Assembly: GCA_902651635.1 (NCBI GenBank)
Contig: CACRSC010000054.1
Location: 440,055-504,054 of the forward strand
Source of the DNA: Mastigamoeba balamuthi
Taxonomy: Eukaryota > Evosea > Mastigamoebida > Mastigamoebidae
Reading direction: 5' to 3'
Length of the DNA stretch: 64,000 nt
Positions within the stretch are counted from its first letter, which is position 1; every line of letters starts with the position of its first letter. This document shows, in pieces, positions 20,976 through 34,987 of the stretch. Made by a program: the position numbers and the translations under genes. Under the pieces are notes generated by a model that was not told the DNA's origin, searched no databases, and saw nothing but the letters and a program-made list of their open reading frames with translations.

Positions 20976-22439
20976 ATGGTCCTGCACGAGTGGCGAGCGC
21001 CCACGGGCGCTGGCTGGGACCCCCAGTGGCGCGCGCAGGCCCTGGCGGCCGCCGCAGCGCTGCACCCCCGCCTCGGCGCCGCCAGCCCCCTCGCGCTCCT
21101 CGGCCAGCCGCTGCTCGCCGACCTCTTCCGCTCCCTGGTCTCTCCCAGGTGCAAACCGCGCCCGCATCAGTTGACTCGATTCGAATTGGTCAATTCAGAC
21201 ACTCAATTTCGGTGTAATTTGATTTTGCCTGCGCGATTCCTGGGAATCGGGGGTACCCTGGCCAGGCCACCCGCCGCGCTGGTCTGCGGGACCGTCGGCA
21301 ACGACAGGGTGGCCGCCGTGGTGGTGCGCAGCCCCGCGACGACCGCCGGCGGCAGCGAGGCCTCGGAGGTCGTGGCGCTCGAGGTGCCGGCGTCGCTGAC
21401 AGAGGCCACCGCGCGGTCGCTCTGCCTGACGCCCACCTGCGCCGTCTTCTCGTCGCACCGCGAGAGCGCCGCCGTCCACGGCTGGTCCGTCGCGTACCTG
21501 GCCGTGCTCTCGTACGACCTCGACCCCGCCGGCGGCCGCGCGTCCGTGCGCTCGGCGTTCAGCATGCGCGACGAGCCCGACCCCATCGTCTGCGCCTCGG
21601 AGCTCTGCGCAGTCGTCGCGCGCTACGAGGTCGTCGTCGCCGTCGGCCTGCGCGGGGACGCCGAGGGCGCGTCGGCCTCGGCGCCGCTGGGCGCGCCCGC
21701 GGGCGTCGTCCTGCGCCGGGGCGTGGCGCTGGGCCCCGCGCGGTTCGCGTTCTACGCCACAGAGGCCGCGCACGGCACGGGCAGCTGCCACGCGCTCCTC
21801 GTCGACGTCGCCGCAGACGGCAGGCGCCTGCGCATGGCCTGCGCCTGGGTCCGCACCGCGCCCGAGAGCAGGGCCGAGCGCTCGCTGTGGACGAGCCCCG
21901 TGCCCGTCGGCCAGTGCCTCGTGCGCGTCTCCTTGCCGCCCTCTGTGGGCTCCACTGCCTCTACTGCCCCTACTGCCTCTGCTGCCTCTGCTCCCTCTGC
22001 GGCGACCGCGAGGCTTGCGTGGCTGTGGATGCCGTTTGAGGAGCCCGGCCGCGTGGGCCAGTGGGCCGTGGGGTCCCGCGAGCTGCCCGGGGGCATGCGC
22101 GTGGCCCCGCTGTCGGGCAGCCGCTTCCTGCTCTACCACGACAGGTCGCCGGGGCGGCCGCAGCTCTGGGAGGTGCCCGCCGGCGGAGGCGAGCCGCAGC
22201 TCGTCCGCGAGCTCGCGGAGGACGACGCGTGGCGGAACCCCTGGAGGGGCAGCAGCTTCAGCGCGGCGGCCGCGGGCGAGGCGGTGCTCTGCATGCACCC
22301 GGACTCGGAGGTCCTGCGGGCTGTCGACGGGCGGACGGGCAGCACCGTGGCGCTGCTGTGCACGGGGGTCAGGGCCACCACCCGGATGTCGGTGCTCGCC
22401 GAGCAGCTGCCCGCACCCCTGCCCGACCCCCGACCGTAG
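20976..22439 (+). CDS. F-box-like / beta-propeller-like protein
   Basis: Start ATG 20976. Exon 1 is 20976-21148. A 117-bp AT-richer intron (21149-21265, GT...AG) is followed by 21266-22439, giving 448 residues. The N-terminal 60 residues (HPRLGAASPLALLGQPLLAD) resemble the short F-box-like leader also seen in the neighbouring LRR protein. The rest is beta-rich, with repeated VLC/VAL strands and WxxP turns typical of degenerate propeller blades. The intron length is a multiple of three and has no in-frame stop, so retention would add 39 residues. No catalytic motif. It may be a substrate-binding adaptor; this is inference from the leader only. Confidence 0.6.
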   Translation: MVLHEWRAPTGAGWDPQWRAQALAAAAALHPRLGAASPLALLGQPLLADLFRSLVSPRCKPRPHQLTRFELVNSDTQFRCNLILPARFLGIGGTLARPPAALVCGTVGNDRVAAVVVRSPATTAGGSEASEVVALEVPASLTEATARSLCLTPTCAVFSSHRESAAVHGWSVAYLAVLSYDLDPAGGRASVRSAFSMRDEPDPIVCASELCAVVARYEVVVAVGLRGDAEGASASAPLGAPAGVVLRRGVALGPARFAFYATEAAHGTGSCHALLVDVAADGRRLRMACAWVRTAPESRAERSLWTSPVPVGQCLVRVSLPPSVGSTASTAPTASAASAPSAATARLAWLWMPFEEPGRVGQWAVGSRELPGGMRVAPLSGSRFLLYHDRSPGRPQLWEVPAGGGEPQLVRELAEDDAWRNPWRGSSFSAAAAGEAVLCMHPDSEVLRAVDGRTGSTVALLCTGVRATTRMSVLAEQLPAPLPDPRP

Positions 22440-22766
22440 GCCGCACAGGCAGTACAACCACGCACGCAAACCTTAACCACTTGCTACTACACTGCGAAAT
22501 GTGGCCACCCTGCCGCAAGCACCTGCGGGATCTTTTTCTGGATTTTGTGGTGCTGAGTTGTTACTGAGAGCTTGTATTATTCCGGGAACTGGGAGTGATC
22601 TGGCCGGACAGTCCAGATTTTTCACATCTCTGAGCAGATATTTACTGGATGACGACAACAGGGAGATATTTTCCTGTGGCGTCTCATAAGTCTGCGCACA
22701 CACCGCTCCAACAGCGCGAGCGCCGTCGCAGGACACACCAGCCAGCCAGAGCCTCTCCGAAGAACA
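22440..22766. other. Intergenic, upstream of RIOK2
   Basis: 327 bp between the propeller-like stop and the RIOK2 start. Nothing specific recognised. Confidence 0.5.
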
Positions 22767-24849
<2,083 letters not shown>

Positions 24850-25144
24850 AGTGCCACGCACCACGCTAACACAGAGACGATAACTTGCCAGGAGCACACA
24901 ATGACGCCGCCTGCATTTGTCTTGACATTTCACTTCGGGGAAATTGCGACTGTCTGCTTGGTTCACATCTCTGTGGTGTCATTCCATCACACTGCGGATG
25001 TAACAAGCAAGTCATAATTCAGGAACTGGAGAAGGGATAATATGTACTACCCACTTGATCTTTCAGACAATAACCGCGATGCGACAGAGACTTGTTACAA
25101 ATGTCTTGGTCATATAATGACTTCGGAAAACAACTTTTATGTAA
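24850..25144. other. Intergenic spacer
   Basis: AT-richer spacer between RIOK2 and the tRNA. No gene seen. Confidence 0.6.
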
Positions 25145-25217
25145 TCCTCAGTAGTATAACGGTTTAGTATAGCCGTCTGTCACATGGCTGATCGGGGTTC
25201 AATTCCCCGCTGGGGAG
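25145..25217 (+). tRNA. tRNA-Asp (GTC)
   Basis: A 73-nt cloverleaf. Acceptor TCCTCAG pairs with CTGGGGA, discriminator G. Anticodon loop CTGTCAC gives GUC. T arm is CGGGG-TTCAATT-CCCCG. D-arm region is GTATAACGGTTTAGTATAG. No intron, no encoded CCA, as expected for a eukaryotic nuclear tRNA. Confidence 0.95.
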
Positions 25218-25218
25218 C

Positions 25219-25224
25219 TTTTTT
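25219..25224 (+). terminator. RNA polymerase III T-run
   Basis: Six T two bases after the tRNA-Asp 3' end. Confidence 0.85.
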
Positions 25225-25650
25225 CTTCTTACACGAGCAGACAATAATCACCTCAGTCACGCAACAGGATCATCAAGCAATTGTCTGTGGTTTTATGTAG
25301 TTCTGGCATTACGAGAGGTCATTCACATTTATCTCATCAGCCTCTCACTTTTGGCACTGTCTTGCAAAATAACCATCACAGGTGCCATTGCAGAGAGCTG
25401 ATCCAAACCTGTGACCGCATGTCCACTGGCTTCTCTAACTGCTAGTACGTCTGTGCTCGGGTCGGTCTTCGCTGCGCGTCGGTGCAGAAACAGCTGAACT
25501 CAGGATAAGCCGTGATGGCAGATGGCATCTTCACTGGGGGTCCGGGTCCTCTGTTTGCAATCTTCGAAGCACAGCCGGAGCTGAAGTGCTCTGCTCAGAA
25601 GCGGTCTGATAATCTGACCCGTGGTCTTTCATCCCACCAGCCACCCGTTG
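25225..25650. other. Intergenic, 3' of the membrane cyclase
   Basis: No supported gene in this 426-bp spacer. Confidence 0.5.
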
Positions 25651-28600
25651 CTAGTGCGGCATCCTATGCGACGCACAGCACTGGTTGTCGACCGAGTTAA
25701 TCTGCTGGAATGAAGACACTGCAAGCGAGCACGACGGCGGCCCTTCGGACGACGTATTTGTCGCGTGCGACTCCACCACGCTGCACCCCCGAACCCCGAC
25801 CACCGGAGGCATGGGAACGTACCCCGACGACACCGAGCCCACCTGCGGCTGCACCACGCCGTCTGGGTCGCAGGCTGCGGCTGGGAAGTAGTCCTGCAGG
25901 TCCGAGCTCGAGCCCACGACTCCGTAGTCGACGCCGTTGACGGGCACGTAGTTGAGGTCCAGCATCGTGGGCTCGAACGCAACGGGGGACTCATCGAGGG
26001 TCGCTGTCACGGGCCCGCGATAGAGGTACGTCTCGATCGTGCGCCCCTCGACGACCATCCCCTTGAACCTCTGCGCCGTGAGGTGGCCCTGCTGCACCGT
26101 CTCCTCGGACAGCAGTACAAACCCGATGGGGGCGCACTTGGACAGCGCGCCAGCGATGGTCATTCCCGAGCCCCAGCAGTCGAACTGCATGCACTTGAGC
26201 CGGATGACCCCCGTGAGCTGCACGCGGCCCCCCCGGGTCAGTCGGAAGAAGCGAGGTGGCCGGGCCGTCTGCGCACCAGGCGGTCAGTGTGCAGGGCAAT
26301 CTGCATGTGCACGTCGTGGTGCGTGGGGTTCTGGACGCTGTTCCACTCTCCCATCGCCTGCGTGATGCGCACGGCGAGGTCGACGGCGGTGCGGACGTGG
26401 TCGACGCAGTCGTTGTGCACGTTCGAGACCACAACGTACTCTCCGGCTGGCGGGGGCGCAGGTCAGTCGATTTGTGGCCGTGCGCGATGTCGTGCGATGG
26501 AACACGCACCGCCCGACTGGAGTGGCGAGAGTCCGCTCTCGAAGGTCATCGCGTCCAGCTTGATGATCAGAGAGTCGACTATCTTGACAATCGAGATGGC
26601 GTCGAGCTTCTGGTCCAGCCCCTCGAACCCAGCGACAGAGCAGACCTGCCCACAGAGCTAATTAGCGACCAGACCTCTGTGAGGAAGTGGGAAGGGACCG
26701 CACCATGATGGTGGCAGACGAAACAGACTCGGCGAGGAAGAGCTCGTTGGACTGCGTGTTCCATCGGACGACCTTGTGAAGAACTCGCCGGGGGACAGTG
26801 CTGTCGACGAGCTCCTCGCCGATGACCTTCTCGTGGTGGTACTCCTGCTTCCGCTTCTGTAGCAGCTCGAGAGTCACGTACTCGTACCTGTCGGTCAGCT
26901 CCAGGTCACGGCCCACGAGAAGCCACCACAGGGCAAACAAGTACGCGAACACGAGGGAATCTAGAGGCCACCTGCTTGCTATGTGAGAAGAAAAAACAAA
27001 GTCAAAACTATGCGGACCCCTTGACGGCAACAACAGGGACCATAGCTGGGAACTGGATCAGCGTCAAGGGAGCCGCGTAGTAGAAGGGCAGCCGCATCGA
27101 GTTGAGCGCCAGCTCCCACGCAAGGAACCCGTTGAGGGTGCTGGGGTACCAGATGGTCATGTTGATGAGGTACATCATCGCAGCTGTGGCCACTATCGCC
27201 GAGCAGAACACGGCGAGGTGGAACGCCCACGCCCTCTCTCGGAGCGGCCGAATCCACGTCCACACGAAGATGCTGAACACAGAGACAACGAGTACGTACT
27301 CAGGAAGCTTGTCCTGCCATTGGAACGACTCGAACAACAGCGTGAACGAACCGCCGACAAGCAAGATGGCCGATGCAGAGAGCGACAGCCATCGTGTCTG
27401 CTGCAGGTATTTGGCTACGTACTGGTCCATGAACGCCCTCTCCTTCTTGGGGCTTGGAAACATCAGCGTCAGGATGCTCGTCTTCTCCCGGTACAGAGGA
27501 ATGTCCCCAATGGCGACGTCATGTATTGTGACCTCCTTCACGCGCAGAGGGATGGTCGGGGCAGGCGCTGCGTCCCTGGGGTTGCTGTGTCATTGCACCG
27601 CCAAATGAATTCTGAGCACGTACCACGAGGCGAACTCGCTCATTGTCCACGCGGCCTCCTGCTGCATTGATGGGAACATCTGGTAGTACACGATCTGGCC
27701 CACTCCCTGAACGCGCGTGCCCCGCTTGTGCAACTCAAAGCAGAACTCTTGCTGTCTCCGCGTGCTTAGAGTATTAGGGAATGTCATGAAGTTGCGGTGG
27801 AGCCGCACGTGCAGCCCCTGGGCAAGGTCCTTTGTGGCCAGCACTGTGTTCGGCTCCGCCTCACCGGCCAAATGCCGTGCCACGGTGACGGTGTCTGAGG
27901 AACAGAAGCTTAGTAATGAAGAATGTGCTGTTTCTGTCTGTGCGAACAGCCCCACACATCGAAGCGGGGCCTTCTTGACCCAATGATGCCAGAGATAACA
28001 GTGCCCAGAGACAAGCCAATGTGCAGCGAGACTCCCGCGTCGAGGCGCAGCTGCCGTGCAGAGACCAGCAGACCTATGGCGATGTTGCACGCGTTTCTGC
28101 CGCTGCTCCCACAGTCACTGAGTCGCAGGCGATTAGAGCTCACGCCAAATGCCCACGGAACAGCTTACCGAGTCAGAACGCCACACGTGAACAAGATAGA
28201 GTTGCCCGAGGTTCTGACCTTCTCCGCCCCGAACGACGCCGCGATGTTCTCGGCCATCACGAACAATCTGGACAGCTGTCGCAGCCTCTCTCCCTCTGGT
28301 ATCCTCTCCAGCCCACCAACCACGACGTAAACGCACGCCGCAGACGGGTGCTGTCGCGCATTGACTGGCGGTGGCACTGCGAGGATCAAGCGATGTCAGC
28401 AGGGCAGTGAGACAGAGGGAGGCAGACAGAGAGTCAACGGTTGCGCACTGAAGGGGTCGTAGTCGGGGGAGCTGCGCGACGAGATGATCTCCTCGGCGAC
28501 GGTCTTGGGGAAGATGCAGGCAATGAGGGCGTTAGTCGCGGACTTCTCGAGGAACATCTGCCTGCGCTCGCGCTCGAGCAGCAGCGAGATGGCGAAGTTC

Positions 28601-29936
28601 TTCCTGTGCCTCCAGCTCCACAGCCCCACCGAGAAGAGCGCAAACGCGGTGCCGAGGCCGAGGCAGACGGCCCAGTGTATGTAGTGCAGGCTGGCGCTCA
28701 CGAGGTACACGTTGGGGGCCAGCACGCCGAGGTAGAGTGCCGCCGAGATGAGCAGGCTGCGGGGCCACGGGCAGGCGCCCTTGAAGGCGAAGATGCCGAT
28801 GAGGCCCCAGTTGGCAAACGACGCGTAGAACGTAACGGGGTTCTCCTCCATGCGGTACGGCCGCGTCGGGCACCTGGCGACCTCCGTCGCGCTGCAGGCC
28901 GCCAGCAGCAGCGAGCAGCAGAGGACCAGCAGCTCCTGCGGTAGGCGCGATGGCAGAAGCTGACTTGAGAAGAGCGAACAGCACCGAGAAGAACAAACAT
29001 CAACACGAGACGACGGCACTTGTGCAGTTCAATGCACCGCACACGTGTGGCATTGGCACCGCTCGAGCGGGGCGGAGGGGAGGGCGAGAGGGCACCTGCG
29101 AGTAGCGGACGATGCCGCCGAGCCAGCTGGAGACGCAGAGGAAGAGGGCGAACAGCATGAACGCGGCGACGCCAAAGTACACAAAGTAGCCGCCCCTGCA
29201 CGGCTCCTGCACGAGCTTTGACTCGCACAGCGCGAAGCCCACGAGCACGGCCAGCAGCAGCAGCTCGGGCACGCTGCCCGGCCACAATAAAAAAAGCGCG
29301 ACGCTCAGCAGGCGAACCATCAAGCAGCGGCGGGGGAAGGCGGGAGGACCGGGATCGAAAAAAAACCCGGTCAAAAACCCGCTGACTGAGAAAACGCACT
29401 CACCAGAAGCGGGCGATGTTGAGGTGGGAGGACTGGACCGTGGCGTGGTGGCTCACGAAGGCGGACTCGACCTCGGGCGAGGCGAACCGCTGCGTCAGAA
29501 AGCGCACAGCGGTGATGTCGTCGCCTGCAGAGTCGGCAGCGGCCCGGGCAGCGGAGGCAGCGGAGACAGCAGGGCGGGGGGACGAGGGCGTGTAGGCGTC
29601 GCAGCGGTCCGGGAGGCGGCCGGAGGTCTCGAGCGGCACCCCTGACATGGCGACCAGCGCGCAGGCCAGCAGCAGCGATCGCCACCAACCCCCACTGGCT
29701 GAACGGACTGACTGGCTGGGGTGCACAGTAGAGACACAGGCAGACGAATACTGTCTGGGGGCATAATTCACAATCGGAGGAAAATCCCCCCGCAAATCGG
29801 CGGAAAAGGGACGCGGCCCGGCATTCGCCCCGCCGGAGGTCGCGAGGACTTCGCCATCACACATTCCCCTCGAGCTACTTTCTCGAGTCGGATGCCGCGA
29901 GCAGCCCACTGCTGTGTCGTCAGTCTCAGATACCAA
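25651..29936 (-). CDS. Two-catalytic-domain membrane adenylyl-cyclase-like protein, both domains degenerate
   Basis: Eleven exons (29936-29404, 29273-29096, 28935-28449, 28376-28169, 28117-27951, 27894-27624, 27575-27018, 26971-26704, 26645-26510, 26446-26277, 26217-25651) give 1180 residues in frame. Order: a multi-helix membrane block, C1, a second block of about six helices, C2, tail. That is the mammalian-type M1-C1-M2-C2 layout. C1 keeps SGIIGSRRPRFDVW, but the two metal-binding Asp positions read VYVVVGG and SGNSIL. C2 reads VCSVAGFEG and GEYVVVS at the metal positions and FDCWGSGMTIAG where active enzymes have an Asn and an Arg. I infer a pseudo-cyclase, perhaps regulatory. Introns are 46-160 bp. 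The intron at 27895-27950 seems to start with GC. The first exon may begin at a later Met. Confidence 0.8.
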
Positions 29937-30586
29937 GGCGGCCAGTTGCCACGAATAACCAACAGCACCTCGCCTTCAGTGCAGAAGCCGGGGGACTGCA
30001 ATGAGGTGGCGACTGCGTCCTGTGAAACGAATTCGATTTACAGCTTAAAAAAACCCTCGGGATCCGATGTCACACCGGACTGAATGCTCTTCCTTACCAA
30101 GGAACAGAACATGGCCTCCGTGCATGCATCTGGGCCACGGCGCGTAACATCCACGTCAGTGCCTGAAACAGCGGCCACTGCCCAGGCCATAACCTAGTAG
30201 CACAGTCCAACAAACAGTGTCCCAAGGGTGACGAGGTCTGCGGTCTGCTCTGCCCCTGTTGTGGCCACATCTACGCGGGGTCTGTTAGCGTCAACAATGA
30301 GCGAATGGGCCACTGCTCATGGAGCTTGCTGCCGCTCCCTCGGCGGATTCTGCGGTTGCCAGATTGTTCCGTGAACCCTGCGTTTCTCGCTCGCCCCACA
30401 ATTCCATCAGATTGAAACACGGATTTAAAAAGTGTTATTGCGTATTAGTGACAGAATATGTGTTGCTGCTGATGGGGAGGTGTGACATGGGGAACTAACT
30501 GCCTCAGCCCTCGACCAGTAGAAGACCTTGATCCACCTTTACAAAAAGTGAAAACACAGCACCTGCACCTGCACCTGCACAGCTCT
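29937..30586. other. Intergenic, 650 bp
   Basis: Between the cyclase 5' end and the cyclin 3' end. No gene seen. A short CCTGCA hexamer repeat lies near 30560-30582, just past the cyclin stop. Confidence 0.5.
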
Positions 30587-32265
30587 TTATGAGGCCCCTG
30601 CACCTGCACTCGCGCCCGCGCAGCCACCGGTGTCCGCTGGCTTCTTGGCGTGGGCAGCCGACACGGGCAGCATAAGGAGGGCCGGGCTGAGCTGCTGGAA
30701 CCTGCGCTTCGTGGCCTCGAGCGACGTCTGCGACGTGCAGGCTGTCACGAGCTCCGCCATGCAGTCCGCGACCACCTTGTCCCCGGCGCCGTGCAGCCGC
30801 GTTATCAGCCTCACCAGCCCCGAGTTCTGATCGCGGGCCAATACGCACGCACGCACGCCGGCGTCAGGCACAGAGGTGCACACGCTGCCCTCCCCCCCCC
30901 GAGAGAGCCCTGATCGGTACCGCACCCAGTACGGCACGCCGAGGTTCTCGAGGCTGAGCGCGATGCAGGCGCTGGCGACGCACGACGGCGCGAACTGCTG
31001 GACCGCGTGGTGCTGTATCCCCTGCTCTGCGATGTACTGCGAGGCGCCGCGTGTCAGAGGGAGAGCGAGAGAGGGCGAGAGGAGGACGGCAGCTGCGTGG
31101 GCACGTTAGCGTAGAGGGCGACCTGCTCGAGCGCAGGGCAGTCGCGGCGGAGCACACGCTCGCTGGCCAGCACCGCGAGCTGCTCGCAGAAGAGCCCCAG
31201 GAAGACCGACGACGTGGGCAGCCACACGTGGAACTCGAGCGTCGCGAGGACGTCGATCTCGAGGCGCAGGATCTGCGGCAGCGTGAAGGCCTGGGCCGAG
31301 AGGGCCACGAGGCACGCAGCGCCCGGGGGCTCGCCCTCGACGTGCGTCACCTTCTTGGCCAGCAGCAGGGCCGCGGCCCCGACGAGCTGCAGCGTCTCCT
31401 TGGGCACGTCGACGCGCTCGAGGTAGCGGTCGAGTATCTGGGCCGCGAGGTGCAGCGTCCAGTCGGGCAGCTGGAACTCGGCGCTCAGGTCTGCGAGCCA
31501 GTCGACGAGCATGCAGCGCATCGGCGGCGTGATGTCGCTCTGCCACTGCATAAAGTCGCCGGGCGGGGGCAGCTGCTCCTGGTGCATGTACGCTGCCTCG
31601 AGCTCGGCGTCGGGCAGCAGCGAGAACGGAACTGCAGGGATCAGCCTGTGCATGGCACAGGGACAGGCGGAGATATTTAGTATCGTGGAGGGAGATTCCC
31701 AAGGATACGGGGGATTCGGAAATAGTACCTGCTCCACTGCCTGCACACCTGCCGAAAGGTGATATAGTCGCGCAAGGCTGTGGGCTGTATGATCGCTTGT
31801 ACGAGATCTTGCGGGAGCATGTCGAACAGCGGCCTCGCCTCCGCCGCCTGGCCAGGGAGATATTGGTATCTTTCGGGTCCCAGAAAAAGAAAATGACCTC
31901 TACGCCCGCGTCCCGTGCGTTTCGAAGCGGCAGCCTCTCCTCCGCCACCTGCGGCCCCGCAGGCCCCTCTCCCGGCTTGGGGGCAGACTCCACGAGCGTC
32001 CCTTGCGCTGTATCTGCGGCGGTGGCTTCGGAAATGCGATGTTGGTTTGGCTCTGCCGCAATAACCGACAGCGAAAAAAAGGGCGCCAACGCGAACGCGA
32101 CGCAAATACGCCGCAGAAAGGGGGTGAAGTGGCACCAGCTGCGTCGTTTGACGTGCGCGGGCGCTTGCGGGGCGACTCGGACTCGCGGGCCAGCGGCGCG
32201 TGGGCTCGCCGGGGCGAGGGAGAGCCTCGGAAAGCTAATAAACAGGCTCCCCCCTCATGTAGCAT
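30587..32265 (-). CDS. F-box plus cyclin-box protein (cyclin-F-like layout)
   Basis: Six exons: 32265-32136, 32052-31904, 31847-31729, 31645-31103, 31037-30926 and 30826-30587. They sum to 430 codons plus stop. The N-terminus has a basic, nuclear-signal-like stretch (SPRKRPRTSND). Residues about 101-133 form an F-box (FDMLPQDLVQAII...FRQVCRQW). From about 165 there is a cyclin box with the signature MRCMLVDWLADL and the helix TLHLAAQILDRYLE, then a second cyclin fold. F-box plus cyclin box is the arrangement of cyclin F, an SCF ubiquitin-ligase substrate receptor, but here the F-box is close to the cyclin box and the protein is much shorter. The cyclin box suggests CDK binding. Introns are 56-99 bp. 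Confidence 0.82.
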
Positions 32266-33672
32266 AACTGCCCTGCTGTTTACTTGTGAATCTGGCGAAA
32301 TCATCTCGCAGCAGCAAAACTACCCCGACAGCCAGCTCGAGGTGAGTGTTCTGTACTACTTGTTATTTGTGTTGAACGCCGTGTTTGGCAAGGGTGATTC
32401 CCAGATGTGCTCATGAAGCAGTGTAAATTGTCTATTTGCAGCACCGAAAATGAACTACATGAGGTGTAAGTTGGAATTGAATTCCCAACTTTGAGTTCAA
32501 CTCTTATATCTCACAGAAATAAGGAATCAGATTTATTATTGAGTTATTCCAGGCAGACATGCTCCTTGCATCATAGAGAGAGTTAGCCTCTTCCACCTCG
32601 TGTTCCTCCTGATGTGATTCATACTGTAGCAGAGCATAGCAAATGCCTGTGTAGTGGAGGCTTCTGATTTCACCAGCTGTTTGACTTGCACTTAATACCA
32701 TTTACACTGAGCAGTTGGCAGCAATGCAGGCAAATTACAGTGTATGATCTGCAAAACCCCAGAACCACAAATCCATATCATAGAGAGAGAGAGAGAGAAT
32801 AAGAGAGGCCATATCTGTTGTATCCAGGGAGTTTTTGGCTACAAATCCAGGGAGTTTTTACTGAAGAATTTCAGACTGTGATCTTGTTTATTTACTCTTC
32901 TTTCCATGGGAACTTGATGTGGAGCAGTATTGGTATCACTGTAGTCAGCCCTGATAATCTCTTGTAGCATCTGGTTCCAATTTCCTGACATAGGATTCCC
33001 ACAGAGACGAGCCAGAGTTATGAGATCAGGTGTTGGCAGTACTTTGATGAGCTGGCCACTCTCCACAGGCTCCTTAGACAGGAAGGCCACAGGCTTTCGG
33101 ACTGGGAAGATTGAGGAGATGTTGAAAACAGCCTTGCTGTCAATGTAGGCACACTGGACAATGGGGCCACGGGCAATAGTGTGACACTGGTGGTAGCCCA
33201 GCTTATGCTCGAGCAGGCCCTTGAGCTTAGTGTCTTTTCCACTTATTAGGAATTAATATTTGGGTACTCGTGCTGTAGGAAATCGACTGTACCAACAGAC
33301 CAACAGAGCATCAGCCATGACCACCACACTGCAGGGCTGGTTTTCACGGAATCAGTCGCAGGCCCTCTGGAGGACCTTACTTGGAGACAGTCCATACATG
33401 CCAGAGAAGAAGTTCTGAAGAAGCAGTGGGATCAGATGACCAGTTGCATAACTGAGGCAGCAATATACTTTTGTTCCCACAGGAACTGCTAACGAGACAC
33501 TGGCTCACATGTTGGGTGTCTCATTGGCCCAGAGCTTCTTCACTACATGGCAGATACTCTCCAGACCACTCTACGTGCCAACTCAATAAAAACCCTGAAA
33601 TATCCCTGGATTCCCGGAGTTGCGCACCCAAATTTCATAGCATTTTTCTTCACAAAAAGTCTTTCATGAAAA
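32266..33672. other. AT-richer repeat-derived DNA
   Basis: Start of the transposon graveyard. About 32840-33240, read on the minus strand, has a readable stretch (ARGPIVQCAYIDSKAVFN, then KPVAFLSKEPVESGQLIKVL), probably part of a dead mobile-element gene. A GA repeat lies at 32783-32797. Confidence 0.5.
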
Positions 33673-34897
33673 TTGAAAGATGAAACGTGGTTGCTCTGGA
33701 AGTTTCTGCAGCACAGTGAGATTTGCAGATTTTCTTGGCTGGTGGGCAGAGTTTCAATGGCGTTCAGTCGGATAAAGCGGCCACTTCTCCATCACACACT
33801 ACGTGAGCAGCGCAGGGCATGCAGGCGCCTTTTGATGGCCGTGGTGGCCGTGCTTGGCCCTCCAACTGGTCATCCTCTGGCCCTATTCCTTTTATTTCTG
33901 GCCCTTCGTTCTCGGAGGCATGCACAACATCTTCAGCATGATGCCTCTTCCGTGCGCTTCTACCAGCCTGCCATCAACAGGTTCACTCGCCTCATGGCCC
34001 TCATCAACCAGAACTTTGCCTTCAACATTTTACAGTTCACTGCCAATGATGTGTATCGTTTATCCCAAGCCCTTCTCCCCGTCTCTATCGAGACCCGTCA
34101 TAGACATGGTACTATTCCTCGACATGAAGCTCTGGCACTTCTCCTGGCCAGGCTCGCCTCTCCAGCCTTCTATGATCATCTTTACTTCCTCTACGGGTGG
34201 CATAACTCAAAGATCTCAGATGTCATTCGCTTCACGGCCTTCTGCCTTGTGCATCACTGGGAGCACACTCTGGTGTCCCCTTTGTGGCTGTCTGCAGGCT
34301 GCCTGGCCTCCTACAACAGGGCCATACAGGATCACGGGCTCAATGATCCTCTTCTCGTGGCTTCATTGATGGCACTCACAGGAAGATCGCACGGCTGACC
34401 ATGCTGCAGGAGTTCTACTACAATGGCTGGCTCCATGACCACACACTCCTGATGATCACGATTGCCTTTCCTGATGGCACGTTTGTGCTGCGTGGTGCTG
34501 AGGGGGGACGCCAAAACGACCCTTTTATCCTCTTCAGCTCAGGCCTTAACACAGACCTGCCAGCCCTGCTCCGTGGCTACTCAGTGGGGGGGATAGTGCA
34601 TTCCCAATCACTCCCAATCTGTGTGGTATTGCACTCAATCAGGGCCCACTCTTCAACCAGAATGCTGCTGAAACGTTTGCTCGGAACCGGATCTGTGTTG
34701 AATGGCTGTTCTCTACGATCACAGGACTGTTTCACTACTTTGAGTGCTCTGCAGAGCTGCACATTCTGGCCCGCATTCCTGTCACACTCTACAAATCTGC
34801 AGCACTTCTGGCCCTGGCCCGCAATTGTCTCTACCCCAATCAAATCTCTCAATACTTTGGCCTGAACCCTCCCTTCTTGGCAGACATTTTTCAATGA
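33673..34897 (+). mobile_element. DDE transposase gene (HARBI1/DDE_Tnp_4 type), decayed
   Basis: The N-terminal part (33673-34398) reads RFTRLMALINQNFAFNI...ANDVYRLSQALLPVS...EALALLLARLASP...ISDVIRF, the typical helical leader of this transposase class. The catalytic part continues in another frame: YYNGWLHDHTLLMITIAFPD, then GRQNDPFILFSSGL, then in a further frame RICVEWLFSTITGLFHYF and NCLYPNQISQYFGLNP. Motif order matches the YNGxxxxH / GxxxD / VExxF pattern of DDE_Tnp_4 proteins. At least two frame changes make it non-functional. It has diverged little within frames, so it may be younger than the element at 10.5-13.7 kb, and it is a different subfamily by sequence. Confidence 0.8.
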
Positions 34898-34987
34898 ACA
34901 ACGTTCTTTGTTGTCTCTCTCTCTCTCTTTGGGGGATAGGAGTCTTGAGCACTGGGAGAAGAGGAGGGAAAGGGGGCGTGAGAAGAC

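Noticed and set aside
30560-30582. CCTGCA repeat as a regulatory element
   Set aside because: Simple hexamer repeat just after the cyclin stop; no evidence of function.
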